From NCBI RefSeq assembly GCF_039537005.1, contig NZ_BAAAZR010000001.1, positions 310,001 through 374,000 on the forward strand: a DNA stretch of 64,000 nucleotides, written 5' to 3'. The stretch is from Sphaerisporangium flaviroseum. Its GTDB lineage: Bacteria; Actinomycetota; Actinomycetes; Streptosporangiales; Streptosporangiaceae. The notes under the pieces are model-generated. The model did no database searches and had not been told where the DNA came from. It saw nothing but the letters and a program-made list of their open reading frames with translations. Position numbers and translations under genes: made by a program. Positions 24,121 to 32,331 of the stretch are shown one piece after another. Each line of letters begins with the position of its first letter. Positions within the stretch are counted from its first letter, which is position 1.

Positions 24121-26358
24121 ATGAACCACCCACACAACGAAGGGTTGAGCCGGCGCCACGTCCTGGGCGGAGCCGCTGGACTGGCCGCTGGAGCCGTGGT
24201 GGGGCTGCCGTCCGGGGGCGCGTCCGCCGCTTCCACGCAGACCGGGCCCGATCTCGCCCGCTGGCACAGGCAAGCGGCGAACGTGACGATCACCCGCGAC
24301 GACTGGGGCATCCCGCATGTGTGGGGCAGGACCGACGCCGATGCGGTGTTCGGCATGATCTACGCCCAGGCCGAGGACGACTTCAACCGGATAGAGAACA
24401 ACTATCTGGTCAGCCTCGGCCGCCTGGCCGAGGCCGAGGGCGAGAGTGCGATCTGGCAGGACCTGCGCCAGCGGCTGTTCCTCGATCCCGAGGCGCTGAA
24501 GAGGGATTATGCGAAGAGCCCGGCCTGGTTGCGCAAGCTGACGCAGTCCTGGGCGGACGGGCTGAACTACTATCTGGCGACACACCCCGAGGTGCGTCCC
24601 CGCGTGATCACGCGGTTCGAGCCGTGGATGCCGCTGAGCTTCTCCGAGGGCAGCATCGGCGGCGACATCGAACGGGTGCCGCTCACCCAGCTCGAGGCCT
24701 TCTACGGCAACCGCTCGGTGCCGATGACCGATGAGGAGCGCGGGCTGCTGCTCCGCGAGCCCAGGGGCTCGAACGGCATGGCGATCGCGCCCAGCCACAC
24801 CCGGGACGGCCACGCGCTGCTGCTGATCAACCCGCACACCAGCTTCTTCTTCCGCTCCGAGCAGCACGTGAGGAGCGGTGAAGGGCTCAACTTCTACGGC
24901 GCGGCCACCTGGGGACAGTTCTTCATCTACCAAGGCTTCAACGCGAACGCGGGCTGGATGCACACATCGAGCGGCGTCGACAATGTCGATGAGTTCGCCG
25001 AGACGATCGTCACCGGGGCGGACGGCAGCCGCTCCTACCGCCACGGCGACACGCTGCGGCCGGTGACGTCGAAGACGATCACGTTGTCCTATCGCATCGC
25101 GGATGGCGGGCGGGCGCAGCGCGGCTTCGTCACCTTCGCCACGCACCACGGCCCGATCGTGCGCGAGGCGGACGGCAAGTGGATCGCGTTCGCGCTGATG
25201 AACAAGCCGGTCGAGGCGCTGCAGCAGAGCTTCCTGCGCACCAAGGCGCGCGATTACCGGGATTTCATCGAGGTGGCGAACTTCAAGGCCAACAGCTCGA
25301 ACAACACGCTGTTCGCGGACTCGAAGGGCGAGATCGCCTTCCTGATGCCGCAGTTCATGCCGGTCCGCGACGACCGCTTCGACTATCGCAAGCCTGTCGA
25401 CGGCAGCGATCCGGCGACCGACTGGCGGGGGCTGCACAGCCTCAAGAGCCTGCCGCAGGCGGTGAATCCGAAGAACGGCTGGGTGTTCAACACGAATAAC
25501 TGGCCGTGGACCGCGGCCGGCGCGGACAGCCCCAAGGCCGCCGATTACCCGCGCTATTTCGACCAGGCCGGCGAGAACCCGCGCGGGCCGCAGGCGATCC
25601 GGGTGCTGAGCTCACGGAGGGATTTCACCCCGCAGTCGCTGCGCGCAGCCGCCTTCGATACCTACCTCACCGCCTTCGCCCGGCTCGTACCTGGGCTGAT
25701 CGCGGCGTGGGACAAGCTACCCGAGGGCGACCGGCAAAAGGCGGAGCTCGCCGGTCCGATCGGCCTGTTGCGCGGCTGGAACGATCGCTGGGGCGCGGAT
25801 TCGACCGCGACTTCGCTGGCCGTGTTCTGGGGCGAAGCGCTCTGGGCACCCTTGGCCCAGGCGGCGAGGGATGCGGGCATGTCGATGTGGGATTACCTGG
25901 CCGAACGAGCCACCGATGCGCAGCGGCTGACGGCGCTCGATGCGGCGGCGGAGCGGCTGACGCAGGATTTCGGCAGCTGGCAAGTTCCGTGGGGCGAGAT
26001 CAACCGCTTCCAGCGTAACGACGGCGCGATCGTCCAGAAGTTCGACGATGCCAAGCCGAGCATCCCGGTGCCTTTCACCTCCGGGCAATGGGGCTCCCTC
26101 GCCTCGTTCGGGGCGAGGCGCTACCCGGGCACGAAGCGCTATTACGGCACCAGCGGCAACAGCTTCGTGGCCATCGTGGAGTTCGGGCCGCGGCTGCGCG
26201 CCTGGGCGGTGACGGCCGGGGGCGCGAGCGGCCATCCTGGCTCGCCCCACTTCAACGACCAGGCCCAACGCTACGCGAGCGGCAACCTCCGGCCCGTCTA
26301 TTTCTATCCCGATGACCTCGAGGGCCATATCGAGCGAAGCTACAAGCCGGGCCATTGA
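24121..26358 (+). CDS. Tat-exported penicillin-acylase-family hydrolase
   Basis: A 745-residue Ntn hydrolase. The N-terminus has a Tat signal (SRRHVLGGAAGLAAGAVVG). The family precursor is cut internally to expose a Ser nucleophile; here Ser217 in REPRGSNGMAIAP fits. Conserved segments include RDDWGIPHVWGRTDADAVFG in the alpha part and GLNFYGAATW, FNANAGWMHTSSGVDNVDEF in the beta part. Substrates in the family are amides such as penicillins, acyl-homoserine lactones or lipopeptides. Asp is often GAT and Tyr often TAT, unlike neighbouring genes, suggesting horizontal origin. ATG at 24121 is preferred to GTG at 24109. Confidence 0.87.
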   Translation: MNHPHNEGLSRRHVLGGAAGLAAGAVVGLPSGGASAASTQTGPDLARWHRQAANVTITRDDWGIPHVWGRTDADAVFGMIYAQAEDDFNRIENNYLVSLGRLAEAEGESAIWQDLRQRLFLDPEALKRDYAKSPAWLRKLTQSWADGLNYYLATHPEVRPRVITRFEPWMPLSFSEGSIGGDIERVPLTQLEAFYGNRSVPMTDEERGLLLREPRGSNGMAIAPSHTRDGHALLLINPHTSFFFRSEQHVRSGEGLNFYGAATWGQFFIYQGFNANAGWMHTSSGVDNVDEFAETIVTGADGSRSYRHGDTLRPVTSKTITLSYRIADGGRAQRGFVTFATHHGPIVREADGKWIAFALMNKPVEALQQSFLRTKARDYRDFIEVANFKANSSNNTLFADSKGEIAFLMPQFMPVRDDRFDYRKPVDGSDPATDWRGLHSLKSLPQAVNPKNGWVFNTNNWPWTAAGADSPKAADYPRYFDQAGENPRGPQAIRVLSSRRDFTPQSLRAAAFDTYLTAFARLVPGLIAAWDKLPEGDRQKAELAGPIGLLRGWNDRWGADSTATSLAVFWGEALWAPLAQAARDAGMSMWDYLAERATDAQRLTALDAAAERLTQDFGSWQVPWGEINRFQRNDGAIVQKFDDAKPSIPVPFTSGQWGSLASFGARRYPGTKRYYGTSGNSFVAIVEFGPRLRAWAVTAGGASGHPGSPHFNDQAQRYASGNLRPVYFYPDDLEGHIERSYKPGH

Positions 26359-26426
26359 CCGGTCGCCGAAGGGAACCCATCGACGAGGCGCTCCTCGAGA
26401 TCGACGATGGGGACGGTCGCCGGAAG

Positions 26427-26729
26427 TCAGAGCGCCACCTGCGCGTCACCGTCGATACTTCCTTCAGCGAGGGCGCTGGATCTGTCATCCGGTACCCGCT
26501 GGAAGGCCAGGACGAAACCGGACGATGTGTGCAATGTGGCCCAGTCGTCGCTGCGTGCCCACCGTCGATCCCGCCGGTTGAGGGTGCCGCTGAGGATCGC
26601 CTGGTAGAAAGCGGCGAGTTCCGCCGGATCGGGGCAGTCCAGCAGGTCAGCGATCACCAGCAGATCCTGGACCCCACTTACGAGCGGACCGTTCGGCAGC
26701 GACGCAATAGACCGTTTCCGGCATAGCAC
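26427..26729 (-). pseudogene. Truncated VOC/glyoxalase-like gene
   Basis: The frame encodes the start of a VOC-fold protein: LLDCPDPAELAAFYQAILSG, then DDWATLHTSSGFVLAFQRVPD, a pattern common to actinomycete glyoxalase-like proteins. It then loses similarity and stops at about 100 residues, where about 20-120 more are expected, including the rest of the metal-binding barrel. I read it as a decayed gene; a short functional domain is less likely. Confidence 0.55.
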
Positions 26730-27077
26730 CGTGCCCGGCAGTCTGGACGCCGTTCGTTCTCACCGGTATGTCCATGCCTGTCGCCGTAACCACCGGAGAT
26801 GACCAAACGCCAGAAATCACCAGCGTTACCCGAAATGCTGACTAGAATCGATAATTGATCTGTATTTATTTGCCATTTAACCACCAGTATCCACTATTGC
26901 TCATGTCTCCGGGTAGCGTGCGGCTTCATGGGAGGACTCTCACGCTCCACGAATCACTAGTCGCTCCATGCGGTATTTCCGATGGGTCGGTGACTCGCGC
27001 GGTTGGACGTCTTCGCCTGCTACGGACGTGACACACGGGTGTATCCGATGTCCTTCTTCGGGAGAATGATCCGCTAA

Positions 27078-28664
27078 ATGAGAGTTAACTTCACGCGCAC
27101 CCTGCCCAGGTTGGCCGAATCTTTCCGGCTGGTGGTGGGTTTGGTGCTTATCCCGGTCGTAGGCGTGCTCGTTGTCGTGCAATCCAGCCGGAGCGCCGCG
27201 CAGGAAGCTCCGGTGAATCTCGGAACTGCCGGCAGTTTCGCCGTTCTGGCTGGGACCACGGTCACCAACACCGGTCCCAGCGTCGTCACTGGGGACCTGG
27301 GTGTGAGCCCGGGTAGCGCGGTGACCGGGTTTCCTCCCGGCATAGTGATCGGGGCGCAGCACAGGGCCGATGCGGAAGCGCTTCAGGCGCAATCCGACCT
27401 GACCATCGCTTACAACGACGCCGCCGGCCGAACCCCGGCCACCAGCGTTTCGGGCGACCTCGTCGGCCGGACGCTCACCCCAGGCCTTTACGCGTCCACA
27501 TCTGAACTCCGGCTGACCGGCACGCTCACCCTTGACGCTCAGGGCGATCCCAGCGCCGTCTTCATCTTCCAGATCGCCTCAACACTCATCACTGGATCAG
27601 CCAGCAATGTGAACCTCATCGGCGGTGCTCAAGCGTGCAACGTCTTCTGGCAGGTGGGCAGCTCGGCGACGCTCGGGACGAACTCTCACTTCGTGGGCAA
27701 CATCCTTGCCCTGACCTCGATTTCGGTGACGACAGGCGCCACCGTCTTCGGCCGAGTACTCGCCCGCAATGGTCAGGTCAGCCTCGACACTAACAACATC
27801 ACGGTCTCAGAATGCGTAACCCCGACCGTGACGCCCACGGTTACCCCCACGGTCACCCCGACCGTAACGCCCACGGTGACACCCACCGTTACCCCCACGG
27901 TCACCCCGACCGTAACGCCCACAGTGACCCCCACCGTCACACCCACCGTGACACCGACAGTGACACCTACGGTCACACCGACCGTGACCCCGACGGTGAC
28001 GCCCACGGTCACACCGACCGTGACCCCGACGGTGACGCCCACGGTCACACCGACCGTGACCCCGACGGTGACGCCCACGGTCACACCGACCGTGACCCCG
28101 ACGGTGACACCTACGGTCACACCGACCGTGACCCCGACGGTGACGCCCACGGTCACCCCCACCGTGACGCCCACCGTGACCCCGACCGTCACACCCACGG
28201 TCACCCCCACCGTGACCCCGACAGTGACACCCACGGCCACCCCCACCAGGACCCCCACGGTGACCCCGACCGTGAGGCCTGCGGCGCCTCGTGCTGAGGG
28301 TGCCCAGGCTGCGCCCGAGGGGCAGGTCGGGACCAGGCCGGCACCTACCAGGCCCAGGTCGGGACGGGAACAACTCCATGAGGACGGTCACCATGGACGA
28401 CCTGTGATCCCCTGGCTCCATGGGTACGGCGACCACGGACGTCCTGTGTTCCCCTGGCACAACTGGGGCGGCGACCACGGACGACCTGTGTTCTCCCGGC
28501 ACCATGGGCACGGCGACCACGGACGTCCTGTGTTCCCCTGGCACAACTGGGGCGGCGACCACGGACGACCTGTACTTCCCTGGCACCGTGGGAACGACGA
28601 CCACCAGATCCCGCTGGCGCCCATTCCGAAACCGGTGAGACGAAACATGCCCGTGACCGGCTGA
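27078..28664 (+). CDS. Ice-binding-like (DUF3494) wall protein with Thr-Pro stalk and frameshifted sortase signal
   Basis: A 528-residue exported protein. After a signal/membrane segment (about 17-35) comes a DUF3494 beta-helix (about 45-245; NLGTAGSFAVLAGTTVTNTG, SPGSAVTGFPPG, FIFQIASTLITG), the fold of ice-binding proteins and adhesins. Then 38 TPTV units form a stalk, then five 14-residue HGRPVFPWHNWGGD-type repeats. The frame ends exactly after MPVTG, a sortase-like LPXTG variant. In the -1 frame it continues as LTISLAFTAGLLVPV, RQWHGRRFP and stop (28733-28735), a perfect sorting tail, so one base appears to be missing near 28660. Confidence 0.8.
   Translation: MRVNFTRTLPRLAESFRLVVGLVLIPVVGVLVVVQSSRSAAQEAPVNLGTAGSFAVLAGTTVTNTGPSVVTGDLGVSPGSAVTGFPPGIVIGAQHRADAEALQAQSDLTIAYNDAAGRTPATSVSGDLVGRTLTPGLYASTSELRLTGTLTLDAQGDPSAVFIFQIASTLITGSASNVNLIGGAQACNVFWQVGSSATLGTNSHFVGNILALTSISVTTGATVFGRVLARNGQVSLDTNNITVSECVTPTVTPTVTPTVTPTVTPTVTPTVTPTVTPTVTPTVTPTVTPTVTPTVTPTVTPTVTPTVTPTVTPTVTPTVTPTVTPTVTPTVTPTVTPTVTPTVTPTVTPTVTPTVTPTVTPTVTPTVTPTVTPTVTPTVTPTVTPTATPTRTPTVTPTVRPAAPRAEGAQAAPEGQVGTRPAPTRPRSGREQLHEDGHHGRPVIPWLHGYGDHGRPVFPWHNWGGDHGRPVFSRHHGHGDHGRPVFPWHNWGGDHGRPVLPWHRGNDDHQIPLAPIPKPVRRNMPVTG
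27819..28274 (+). repeat. Thr-Pro-Thr-Val minisatellite, 38 x 12 bp
   Basis: Thirty-eight in-frame 12-bp units (ACSCCSACSGTS type) encode the TPTV stalk of the DUF3494 protein; the only variants are TPTA and TPTR near the end. Synonymous variation inside units shows purifying selection at protein level. The array is a likely slippage and recombination hotspot. Confidence 0.9.
28392..28601 (+). repeat. Five 42-bp coding repeats
   Basis: Five tandem 14-residue units (HGRPV-P-H-GD pattern, rich in His, Trp and Gly) follow the TPTV stalk. His-rich repeats suggest metal or surface binding, which is inference. Confidence 0.8.
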
Positions 28665-28717
28665 CGATTTCGCTCGCGTTCACAGCCGGGCTGCTGGTTC
28701 CGGTGCGCCAATGGCAC

Positions 28718-28752
28718 GGACGCCGCTTTCCCTGATCGGAAAAGCGGCGTCC
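28718..28752 (+). terminator. Hairpin terminator of the DUF3494 gene
   Basis: GGACGCCGCTTT (28718-28729) pairs with AAAGCGGCGTCC (28741-28752). It overlaps the end of the shifted sorting-signal frame, whose stop is at 28733, supporting that frame as the ancestral 3' end. Confidence 0.7.
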
Positions 28753-28979
28753 GGCTGAGGGAGCCCAGAACGTCCTGCTCACGAGAGGTGTACCGCTCTC
28801 GCCTGAGTAGGGAGGATGCATGCTCGGTTACCCTGAAAGCGCACCACGGTTCACGTCTTGCCTGATTTCGCCGAAACCGGCGACATCGTGGTGAGCGCCG
28901 CTCCACCCGGCTCACACGCCGTCGGCAGCTGCGATTGGTGGTCAGACATCGAAAGGCCGTCATCGCAGACAGGGGCCAC

Positions 28980-29729
28980 ATGACAGGTTCCCAAACCGTC
29001 CTGCTGCTAGGGGCCGGCGCAGCCGCAGCGATCGTAGGATCGGCCGGCGGTACCGCCTCACTCATCTCCTACCCGGCACTGCTGGCAGTCGGGATCCCGC
29101 CACTGCCGGCGACTGTGACCAACTCCATTGCCTTCGTGGCGGCTTGGCCGGGCTCCGCCCTCGGGTCCCGGCCCGAACTGTCCGGACAGGCACCATGGTT
29201 GCGGCGCTGGGCGCCGCTCACCGCGGCGGGCAGTGCCGTCGGCGCCACGTTGCTGATCTTCACGCCCGCCACGATCTTCGACCGGATCGTGCCATTCCTG
29301 CTCGCCTTCGCCGCGATCGCCCTACTGCTCCAGCCGAGGATCTCCGCGTGGCTCGCAGGCCGTCCCTCCGGCGGGAGCCGACTCCTCCTACCCGGCGGAC
29401 TGGCCATAGCATCGGCCTACAACGGTTACTGGGGCGCAGGCTCGGGCATCGCGATCCTCACCGTGCTGATGATCACTACCGGGCAGCACATCACGCGATC
29501 CAACGCGCTCAAGAACATGCTCCTCGGAGTCGCCGACGTGACCTGTGGCGTCGTGTACATCATGTTCTGGCCGGTCGACTGGGCAGCCACAGCGCCGATG
29601 GCCGTCGGAATGCTGGCCGGAAGCATGATCGGCCCGTCTCTCGCCAGGCACATACCCGCACACGGACTTCGCATCATCGTGGCAATCGCCGGACTCGGGC
29701 TCGCGATCCGCCTATGGGCCACAAGCTAG
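28980..29729 (+). CDS. TauE/SafE family membrane permease
   Basis: A 249-residue protein with about eight membrane helices of the TauE/SafE family, which moves sulfite, sulfonates or other small anions. Typical features are GSAGGTASLISYPALLAVGI early, NSIAFVAAWPGSALG, and AYNGYWGAGSGI in the second half, the duplicated family signature. ATG at 28980 follows AGGGG. No neighbouring sulfonate genes, so the substrate is open. Confidence 0.82.
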   Translation: MTGSQTVLLLGAGAAAAIVGSAGGTASLISYPALLAVGIPPLPATVTNSIAFVAAWPGSALGSRPELSGQAPWLRRWAPLTAAGSAVGATLLIFTPATIFDRIVPFLLAFAAIALLLQPRISAWLAGRPSGGSRLLLPGGLAIASAYNGYWGAGSGIAILTVLMITTGQHITRSNALKNMLLGVADVTCGVVYIMFWPVDWAATAPMAVGMLAGSMIGPSLARHIPAHGLRIIVAIAGLGLAIRLWATS

Positions 29730-29818
29730 CAACAGCGATCGGCCATGCGTCGACGCGGCATCGGAGAACACCCGTCGGCATCACGTTCAGACACACGGAG
29801 GGCTCGCACGCAGAGTAA

Positions 29819-29865
29819 TTGATCAAGGACTGTGCGTCATGGCATGGTAGTCGAGTCCTGATCAA
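29819..29865. promoter_or_regulatory. Imperfect inverted repeat upstream of the lectin gene
   Basis: TTGATCAAGGACT (29819-29831) faces AGTCCTGATCAA (29854-29865) with a one-base bulge and 22-base loop. It could end the TauE-type transcript or act as an operator for the lectin gene that starts 19 bp later. Confidence 0.45.
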
Positions 29866-29883
29866 CTCTCTTGGGGGCCAATC

Positions 29884-30414
29884 ATGCTTGCTCGCCGTCT
29901 GCTAGCCGTCGCTGTCATCTCCGCCGCGGTGGGTGCGGTAACCACCGTGCCCGCCACCGCCTCTACTCATCAGCCCGCCGGTCGCACCCTGGCCTGGCCT
30001 CCAATGTGCGTCGACGTCAGCAACAACCGTGGCAACGGCACCCTGATGTACCAATGGCAGTGCGACAGCAACAACACCAACCAGAGGTTCGTCATCGAGG
30101 ATGGCCTCATCAAGGTGGAGGACACCATCGGCAAGAGCCAGGTGATGTGCCTGGACTCCTCCAACGGCCGTACCAACGGCACCCGGGTCTACCAGTGGCA
30201 GTGCCTGGGTAACGCCAACCAGCGCTGGGTCATCCAGCGAGGCTCGATCATCCTCAAGTCCACCCTCAACTCAGGCAACCGCCTATGCCTGGACGCCACC
30301 AACGGCCGCGGGAACGGCATCCAGGTGTACCTGTGGCAGTGCGGCGGCAACAACACCAACCAGAAGTTCGTGATCATCAACGGCCAGATCGCGATCAAGG
30401 ACACCCTGTCCTGA
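29884..30414 (+). CDS. Secreted ricin-B-type lectin
   Basis: A 176-residue exported protein. A signal peptide (1-27) is followed by one beta-trefoil (CBM13/RICIN) of three repeats, each with the QxW signature: YQWQCDSNNTNQRFV, YQWQCLGNANQRWV and YLWQCGGNNTNQKFV, preceded by CVDVSNNRGNGT, CLDSSNGRTNGT and CLDATNGRGNGI. It binds galactose-type or xylan sugars by family. There is no attached catalytic domain, so it is a free lectin. Confidence 0.9.
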   Translation: MLARRLLAVAVISAAVGAVTTVPATASTHQPAGRTLAWPPMCVDVSNNRGNGTLMYQWQCDSNNTNQRFVIEDGLIKVEDTIGKSQVMCLDSSNGRTNGTRVYQWQCLGNANQRWVIQRGSIILKSTLNSGNRLCLDATNGRGNGIQVYLWQCGGNNTNQKFVIINGQIAIKDTLS

Positions 30415-30587
30415 TCCCTGGTCGCATCCGCCACGGGCTCCGCGTACGGCGGACGAAACGCGAAACCCAGGTCGGGAAACCATGCCTGGGAAGAGACCAG
30501 CAGGTCGACGGCGGTCGCCTGAACCCCGCCCTGACGTTCCGGTCATCCCGAAAGAGATTTTCAGCTGTCGGACGGGATACTTGTGGT

Positions 30588-31499
30588 GTGTTGAGCAGTC
30601 ACCGCCTGCGGGTGCTCAGGGAGGTCTTCAGGACGGGGAGCATCGCGGGGGCCGCACGGACGTTGCGGCTCTCGCCGTCCGCCGTCTCCCACCAGCTGTC
30701 CCGGCTGGAGGAGGAGGCCGGGGTGGGGCTGGTCGAGCGGGGGGCGCAGAGCCTGCGGCTCACCGCGGCCGGCCGGCGGCTCGCCACCAGGGCGCAGGAG
30801 GTGCTCGACCTCATCGAAGCCGCGGAGAAGGACCTGCTGGCCCAGGCCAGGGCCGACGCCGGTCAGCTCAGGATCGGCTTCTTCGCTTCGTCGGGCTACC
30901 GGCTGCTGCCGCTGGCGCTGTCGACGTTCGCGGCCCGCTACCCCGCCGTCGACCTCGACCTGGTGGAGGGGCAGCCGCACGAGCTGATGCCCGACCTGGA
31001 ACGCGGCGCCCTCGACGTCCTCGTGGTGTTCGAGCACGCCCTGGATCCGTGGCGGCCTCCAGAGGGCGTGGAGATCACCTCCCTGCTGGAGGAGCCACAG
31101 CTCCTGGTGCTGCCCCTAGGGCACCCCGCCGGCCGGACCGCCAGGGTACGGCTCGCAGACCTGGCCGATGAGCCGTGGATCACCACCTATGGCACCGACA
31201 CGCCCGTCTCGGTGCTGGAACGGGCCAGCGTGCTGGAGGGGTTCAGCCCGCGGATCCGTTGCCGCAGCGACCACTACGAGGTGACCCTCGGCCTCGTCAG
31301 GGCGGGGCTCGGCGTCGCCCTGGTGCCGAGCCTCGGCGCCCACGGGGCCACCGGCGTGCAGGTGTGCCGGGTGGAGGGGCCCCGCCTGTACCGCCGGATC
31401 GGCGCCGCCGTACGGCCGACCAACCCGAACCCGGCCCTGCGGTCGTTCCTCGACTACCTCCTCGACGCCGCCGGCCGCCTGCGCAGCGCCACCGGCTGA
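30588..31499 (+). CDS. LysR family transcriptional regulator
   Basis: A 303-residue LTTR. HTH at 1-60 (LRVLREVFRTGSIAGAARTL, SPSAVSHQLSRLEEEAGVGL), then a periplasmic-binding-protein-like effector domain starting at QLRIGFFASSGYRLLPLAL. The GTG start at 30588 is favoured because a -10 like GATACT (30576-30581) would put transcription at the start codon (leaderless). It is convergent with the amino acid uptake/deacylase operon, not divergent as is usual for LysR targets, so its target is uncertain. Confidence 0.85.
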   Translation: MLSSHRLRVLREVFRTGSIAGAARTLRLSPSAVSHQLSRLEEEAGVGLVERGAQSLRLTAAGRRLATRAQEVLDLIEAAEKDLLAQARADAGQLRIGFFASSGYRLLPLALSTFAARYPAVDLDLVEGQPHELMPDLERGALDVLVVFEHALDPWRPPEGVEITSLLEEPQLLVLPLGHPAGRTARVRLADLADEPWITTYGTDTPVSVLERASVLEGFSPRIRCRSDHYEVTLGLVRAGLGVALVPSLGAHGATGVQVCRVEGPRLYRRIGAAVRPTNPNPALRSFLDYLLDAAGRLRSATG

Positions 31500-31548
31500 G
31501 GCCGCGCCCTGCGTGCTCCCGCCATGGGCGGTACCACCAGGGAGCCCG

Positions 31549-32331
31549 CTACTCGCCGGAGGCCTGTCCGCGGGGCCCGGCCGGGGCGGCTCCGACGAGG
31601 CGGCCGATGCCGAGGCCGGCCTCGCGGACGCGGGTGACCAGCTCGTGGTCGCTTCCGGGCGGGCCGGACGCGAGGACGGCGTAGCCGATGCGCCGGTCGC
31701 CGACCATCACGCCCACGTCGGCGCGCACGCCGTCGTCGGTGCCCGTCTTGTTGGCCACCCATACCGTGCCGGGCGGAGCCGTCGCCGCGATCCGGCGGTC
31801 CTCGGGGTCGTGCGGCAGGAGGGCAGGGACCAGGGTGCGGTCGGTGTTGTGCGCCAGCCAGTCGAGCATCAGCCGGGTCCACTCCGCCCGCCCGTCGAGC
31901 GCGGCGGCGAACCTGGCCAGTTCGCCGGCCGTACCGACGGCGAAGGCGGGCGGGTCCGACGGCAGGCGTGGCTCGCGGATACGGTCCAGGACGCGGGTAC
32001 GGTGCAGACCCAGCGCCCGCGACTCCTCGGCGACCCGGTCGAGGCCGACGCGGCGCAGGAGTGCGTTGGTGGCGATGTTGTCGCTCACCGCGGCGGTCAG
32101 CACGGCCAGGTCGGCGACCGGCCACCGGCGTCCCGACAGGGCTCGCAGCAGCCCCGACCCACCCGCGTAGTCCTCGTCGCGCAGCTCGACCGGCTCGGCG
32201 GGGTCCAGCGTGCCCGCGCAGATCGCCCGTGCCACCGTCGCCAGCAGCGGCAGCTTGCCGACGCTGGCGAGCGGCAGCTCGGCGTCGTCGCTGACCGCGA
32301 TCTCACCGGGCACCGAGACTGCGATCATCAT
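31549..32331 (-). CDS. Cytosolic class A beta-lactamase-like serine hydrolase
   Basis: A 260-residue penicillin-binding-fold protein with all class A motifs: SxxK (Ser23-Lys26 in LASVGKLP), SDN (83-85), an omega-loop ExxL (Glu120 in REPRLPSD) and KTG (195-197). It lacks any signal peptide; the SxxK lies unusually near the N-terminus, so it should be cytoplasmic. The ATG overlaps the amidohydrolase stop (ATGA), making it the last gene of a five-gene operon. Classical penicillin resistance is unlikely for a cytosolic protein; hydrolysis of an imported peptide or acyl amino acid is possible. Confidence 0.8.
   Translation of the reverse strand: MMIAVSVPGEIAVSDDAELPLASVGKLPLLATVARAICAGTLDPAEPVELRDEDYAGGSGLLRALSGRRWPVADLAVLTAAVSDNIATNALLRRVGLDRVAEESRALGLHRTRVLDRIREPRLPSDPPAFAVGTAGELARFAAALDGRAEWTRLMLDWLAHNTDRTLVPALLPHDPEDRRIAATAPPGTVWVANKTGTDDGVRADVGVMVGDRRIGYAVLASGPPGSDHELVTRVREAGLGIGRLVGAAPAGPRGQASGE

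Noticed and set aside
27819..28274. Regular 12-bp repetition that could be taken for a CRISPR or non-coding satellite
   Set aside because: It is an in-frame TPTV-coding minisatellite within the DUF3494 protein.
31549..32331. Calling this a beta-lactam resistance gene
   Set aside because: All class A motifs are present, but there is no signal peptide and the operon context is catabolic, so a secreted resistance enzyme is not supported.
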